Shown here in pieces: positions 61,782-64,000 of a DNA stretch of 64,000 nucleotides (position 1 is its first letter; each line of letters opens with the position of its first letter). Below the pieces are notes generated by a model. The model made no database searches. It had not been told where the DNA came from and was given only the letters and a program-made list of their open reading frames with translations. Both the position numbers and the translations under genes were made by a program. The DNA comes from an uncultured Tateyamaria sp. (GTDB lineage: Bacteria; Pseudomonadota; Alphaproteobacteria; Rhodobacterales; Rhodobacteraceae), in contig NZ_CANNCF010000004.1 of NCBI RefSeq assembly GCF_947503045.1, positions 310,001-374,000 on the forward strand, given 5' to 3'.

Positions 61782-62588
61782 ATGACCCATCAGCACGTCA
61801 TCGACACCCTCACTGCCGCCCTTGCCGATGCGCCCGGGATCGAGGCGCTGTTTCTGAGCGGCAGCTACGCCACAGGGCTTGCGGATGCCTATAGCGACAT
61901 CGATTTCGTCATGGTGGCGCAGGACGGCGCAATTGATGCTGTCGCAGCCCTTTGGCGCGATGCGGTGGCGCAAACCGGCGAGATCGTGCTGTGGTGGGAC
62001 CGCGCCACCGTGCCTGTCCTGATCAATGCAATCACCGCAGACTGGACCCGCACAGATGTGATCATCCTGAAACCCGAGCAGATGGGACATCACACGCAAG
62101 CCGGGCTCAAACCGCTGTTTGATCACAGCGGAATTTATTCTGGCCTGCAGGAGGCTCCGGCACCAGCAACCCCAAATCCGCAAAGGTTCCGCTATCAGGT
62201 AGAGGAGTTCATTCGCCTGCTTGGCCTGCTGCATCTTGCCGCCGGGCGCGCGGAATATATCAACGGCGTTCTTGGTGTCTTTCATCTACGCAACGCGCTG
62301 GTCGAGTTGATGATTGAAGAAACGGCCGCCCCCAATCGTGGCGGCGTTTTGCACCTAAACCGCCTGATCAGCGCTGAGCAAAAGGCGGTGCTTGAGGCGC
62401 TGCCCCCGCCTGTGCCGACCTATAAGGGGATGGTTGCCGCGCATCTGGCCTATGCCCAGGCCTATCTGCCGCGTGCGCGCCGCCGGGCCGCCGCGATTGG
62501 CGTGGACTGGCCCGAACGGTTCGAAGAGGTGACGTGGGCGCGCCTCAAGGACACTTTGGACATCGACCGCCCTTACTCGCCGGACTGA
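61782..62588 (+). CDS. Nucleotidyltransferase-fold protein
   Basis: The 268-residue product has the pol-beta/MNT motif LFLSGSYATGLADAYSDIDFVMV (residues about 22-44), with the GS and DxD features needed for metal-dependent nucleotide transfer. A C-terminal helical domain (about 130-260) follows. Such proteins include aminoglycoside nucleotidyltransferase relatives, but no substrate can be assigned. ATG at 61782 gives the natural start MTHQHVIDTLTAAL; the longer upstream frame overlaps the divergent stress gene. Confidence 0.78.
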   Translation: MTHQHVIDTLTAALADAPGIEALFLSGSYATGLADAYSDIDFVMVAQDGAIDAVAALWRDAVAQTGEIVLWWDRATVPVLINAITADWTRTDVIILKPEQMGHHTQAGLKPLFDHSGIYSGLQEAPAPATPNPQRFRYQVEEFIRLLGLLHLAAGRAEYINGVLGVFHLRNALVELMIEETAAPNRGGVLHLNRLISAEQKAVLEALPPPVPTYKGMVAAHLAYAQAYLPRARRRAAAIGVDWPERFEEVTWARLKDTLDIDRPYSPD

Positions 62589-62609
62589 GTTACCGCCGGT
62601 CAGCGACGA

Positions 62610-63317
62610 TTACAGCTCGACCCGCACATCGTGCAGCCAGATCTTTGGGGGCCGTGACAGCATGAAGACGACCACATCGGACAGATCTTCGGGCTCGGTA
62701 AAGATGTGGTTGGGCACATCCTCATTGGCCTTGGCGAACATGTCGGTGTTTGTCCCGCTTTGATAGAGGCCAGCGACACGAATGCCGGTTTCCTGTTCGT
62801 CGACTTTCAGCACTTCGGTAAAGCCGCGCACGCCGTATTTCGTCGCCGTATAGACCGACTGCCCGCCTTGTGCGACCACGCCGGATTTGGAGGCGACATT
62901 GAGGATGATGGCCTCGTCACGCTTGCGCAGGTCTGCGATCAGGAACCGGGTCAACTGCATCAGCGCGGTCAGATTGGTCTGGACCGTGGCCAGCAACATG
63001 TCCGCTCCGATGCTGTCGAGCGGGCCGGTCTTGTGCCAGATCCCTGCATTGTTGATCAGGACATCCACTCCGCCAAAATCTTGCAGGATGGCAGTGGCGG
63101 CCCCTTCGAGGGCACCGGTGTCCTGAATATCGACGGCATAGGTTTCAACGCGGGGTGCCCCAAGCGCGGCACAGTCCTGTTTGACCGCCTCAAGCCGCCC
63201 GGCATCCCGTCCGATGATCGCGATCTGACAGGATTGCGCGGCGAGCTTCAGGCAGATGTGCTTGCCGATCCCGTCGCTGCCGCCGGTGACGACAACGGTT
63301 TTGCCTTTGAGTTGCAT
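62610..63317 (-). CDS. SDR family NAD(P)-dependent oxidoreductase
   Basis: The 235-residue product is a classical short-chain dehydrogenase: cofactor motif VTGGSDGIGKHI (residues 9-20), NNAGIW (near 89) and the catalytic set with serine in NVASKSG and YTATKYG (Tyr and Lys near 156 and 160). An arginine/lysine after the glycines hints at NADP use. The gene is alone on its strand and its substrate is unknown. The convergent neighbour ends 20 bp away. Confidence 0.92.
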   Translation of the reverse strand: MQLKGKTVVVTGGSDGIGKHICLKLAAQSCQIAIIGRDAGRLEAVKQDCAALGAPRVETYAVDIQDTGALEGAATAILQDFGGVDVLINNAGIWHKTGPLDSIGADMLLATVQTNLTALMQLTRFLIADLRKRDEAIILNVASKSGVVAQGGQSVYTATKYGVRGFTEVLKVDEQETGIRVAGLYQSGTNTDMFAKANEDVPNHIFTEPEDLSDVVVFMLSRPPKIWLHDVRVEL

Positions 63318-63402
63318 GGCGGATGTCCCTTTTGTCTGGGTAAGAGTGCTTTATCCTGCATAGCACCCCGGGGGCCGGGTGCAAGGGATGGCCATGAGCC
63401 CC

Positions 63403-64000
63403 CTAGAGGGCGGTCCAGATGCCAATGACACCCACCAGGATCAGGCTGAGCGCCCAGACCAATTCAAGGTCGAACCAGCTCCGTGACAGGAATTGCAGGC
63501 CCAGCCAGCGGTGTACCGCATAGGCCACGGCCCCGCCCGAGCCGATCATGGCAACGGTGTGCAGGATCGCAACGCCAAGGGCCAGCGCGGTTGTCGCCAT
63601 CAGCGCCGAGGCCGCGCGGTGGCCCGCATCGAGTTCCTCGATGGCACACAGACCCAGATAGATCGGCACCAGCATAAGCGCCGCCCCATGTGCCAGCGCC
63701 ACAAGGAAGGACCACAGTGCGAGGCGGTGCGGCGGAATGCGCGCCAGAAAACGTGGGTGGCGGCGCGTGATCGCAAGGTAAAGGCCCATGCCGATCACAA
63801 TGACGCCTGCACCGATACGGATTTCACGGGCATGATCAATCAGCAGGGTCATCATGGAAAACGGCAGCAGAATGCCCAGCATGGCCGCGAAATGCCCAAG
63901 GCTGAGCGCGCCAAGCGCGGGCCAGAGCGCGCTGCGCCGCCGCTCGAACAGGGCCGAGGACACGGCCAGCGGCCAGCCCATGCCGGGGTTTAGCCCGTGA
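63403..64000 (-). CDS. Polytopic membrane protein, 5' end outside window
   Basis: At least 199 residues are visible; the frame stays open through the window edge, with HGLNPGMGWPLAVSSALFERR before the first internal ATG. About six hydrophobic helices follow. The HGLNPGMGW segment and the repeated small-residue helices recall LysE- or UPF0016-like transporters, but no family is certain. Real start lies beyond position 64000. Confidence 0.7.
   Translation of the reverse strand, partial: HGLNPGMGWPLAVSSALFERRRSALWPALGALSLGHFAAMLGILLPFSMMTLLIDHAREIRIGAGVIVIGMGLYLAITRRHPRFLARIPPHRLALWSFLVALAHGAALMLVPIYLGLCAIEELDAGHRAASALMATTALALGVAILHTVAMIGSGGAVAYAVHRWLGLQFLSRSWFDLELVWALSLILVGVIGIWTAL

Overview
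The window is ordinary chromosomal DNA, GC-rich, from an alphaproteobacterium of the order Rhodobacterales (roseobacter type). The gene content supports this: SspB of the alpha class, a DUF1476 (ATPase zeta-type) protein next to purC-purS-purQ, a circularly permuted two-piece tmRNA gene, a VPLPA-type C-terminal sorting signal, an L-cysteate sulfo-lyase homologue, RNase E with a large acidic insertion, and a GTTC-N7-GTTC SOS box. No insertion sequence, prophage, CRISPR array or rRNA operon was seen.

Layout. 1-7 kb (minus strand): a tightly coupled chain lptF-lptG-lptD-surA-pdxA-rsmA joins outer-membrane biogenesis to vitamin B6 synthesis and rRNA methylation; pepA and holC diverge from it. 9-15 kb: housekeeping genes (aspartic protease, MarC, ABC-F ATPase, ndk, TfoX-C domain protein, aldose epimerase). 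15.3-18.6 kb: an orphan type VI secretion cargo cassette (DUF4123 adaptor, glycine-zipper effector candidate, probable immunity gene, PAAR protein) without core T6SS genes. 18.6-25.1 kb: a ProU/OpuA-type ABC importer operon coupled to an alpha/beta hydrolase, a divergent LysR regulator and a convergent cuyA-like gene. 25.5-29 kb: tRNA-Asn, a metallo-hydrolase, an orphan histidine kinase, small enzymes and tRNA-Ile2(CAT). 29-34.3 kb: porin, purMN, RNase D, a lipoprotein and sufE.

34.4-38.6 kb holds pieces of a split, B12-dependent methionine synthase (corrinoid protein and homocysteine methyltransferase) with a thioredoxin-like protein and a DUF1638 protein; between them lies a radical SAM gene behind an SOS box. 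38.6-46.8 kb: an MprF-like gene, the DUF1476 gene, purCSQ and a DctB/DctD-type two-component system whose regulator lacks the sigma-54 contact loop. 46.9-48.3 kb: an unrecognised gene, possibly RGS-like, followed by a decayed tandem copy. 48.8-55.6 kb: rne, tusA-like, ccdA, an RHH protein, DUF4169, fumC and sspB. 55.7-64 kb: chromate resistance genes chrB-chrA, a VPLPA-CTERM protein, the tmRNA gene, and assorted stress and metabolic genes.

The points most worth following are the RGS-like gene with its decaying duplicate, the T6SS cargo cassette, the DctD-like regulator without GAFTGA, the SOS-controlled radical SAM gene, the ABC importer-hydrolase operon beside cuyA, and the tmRNA gene, which open-reading-frame calls do not reveal.
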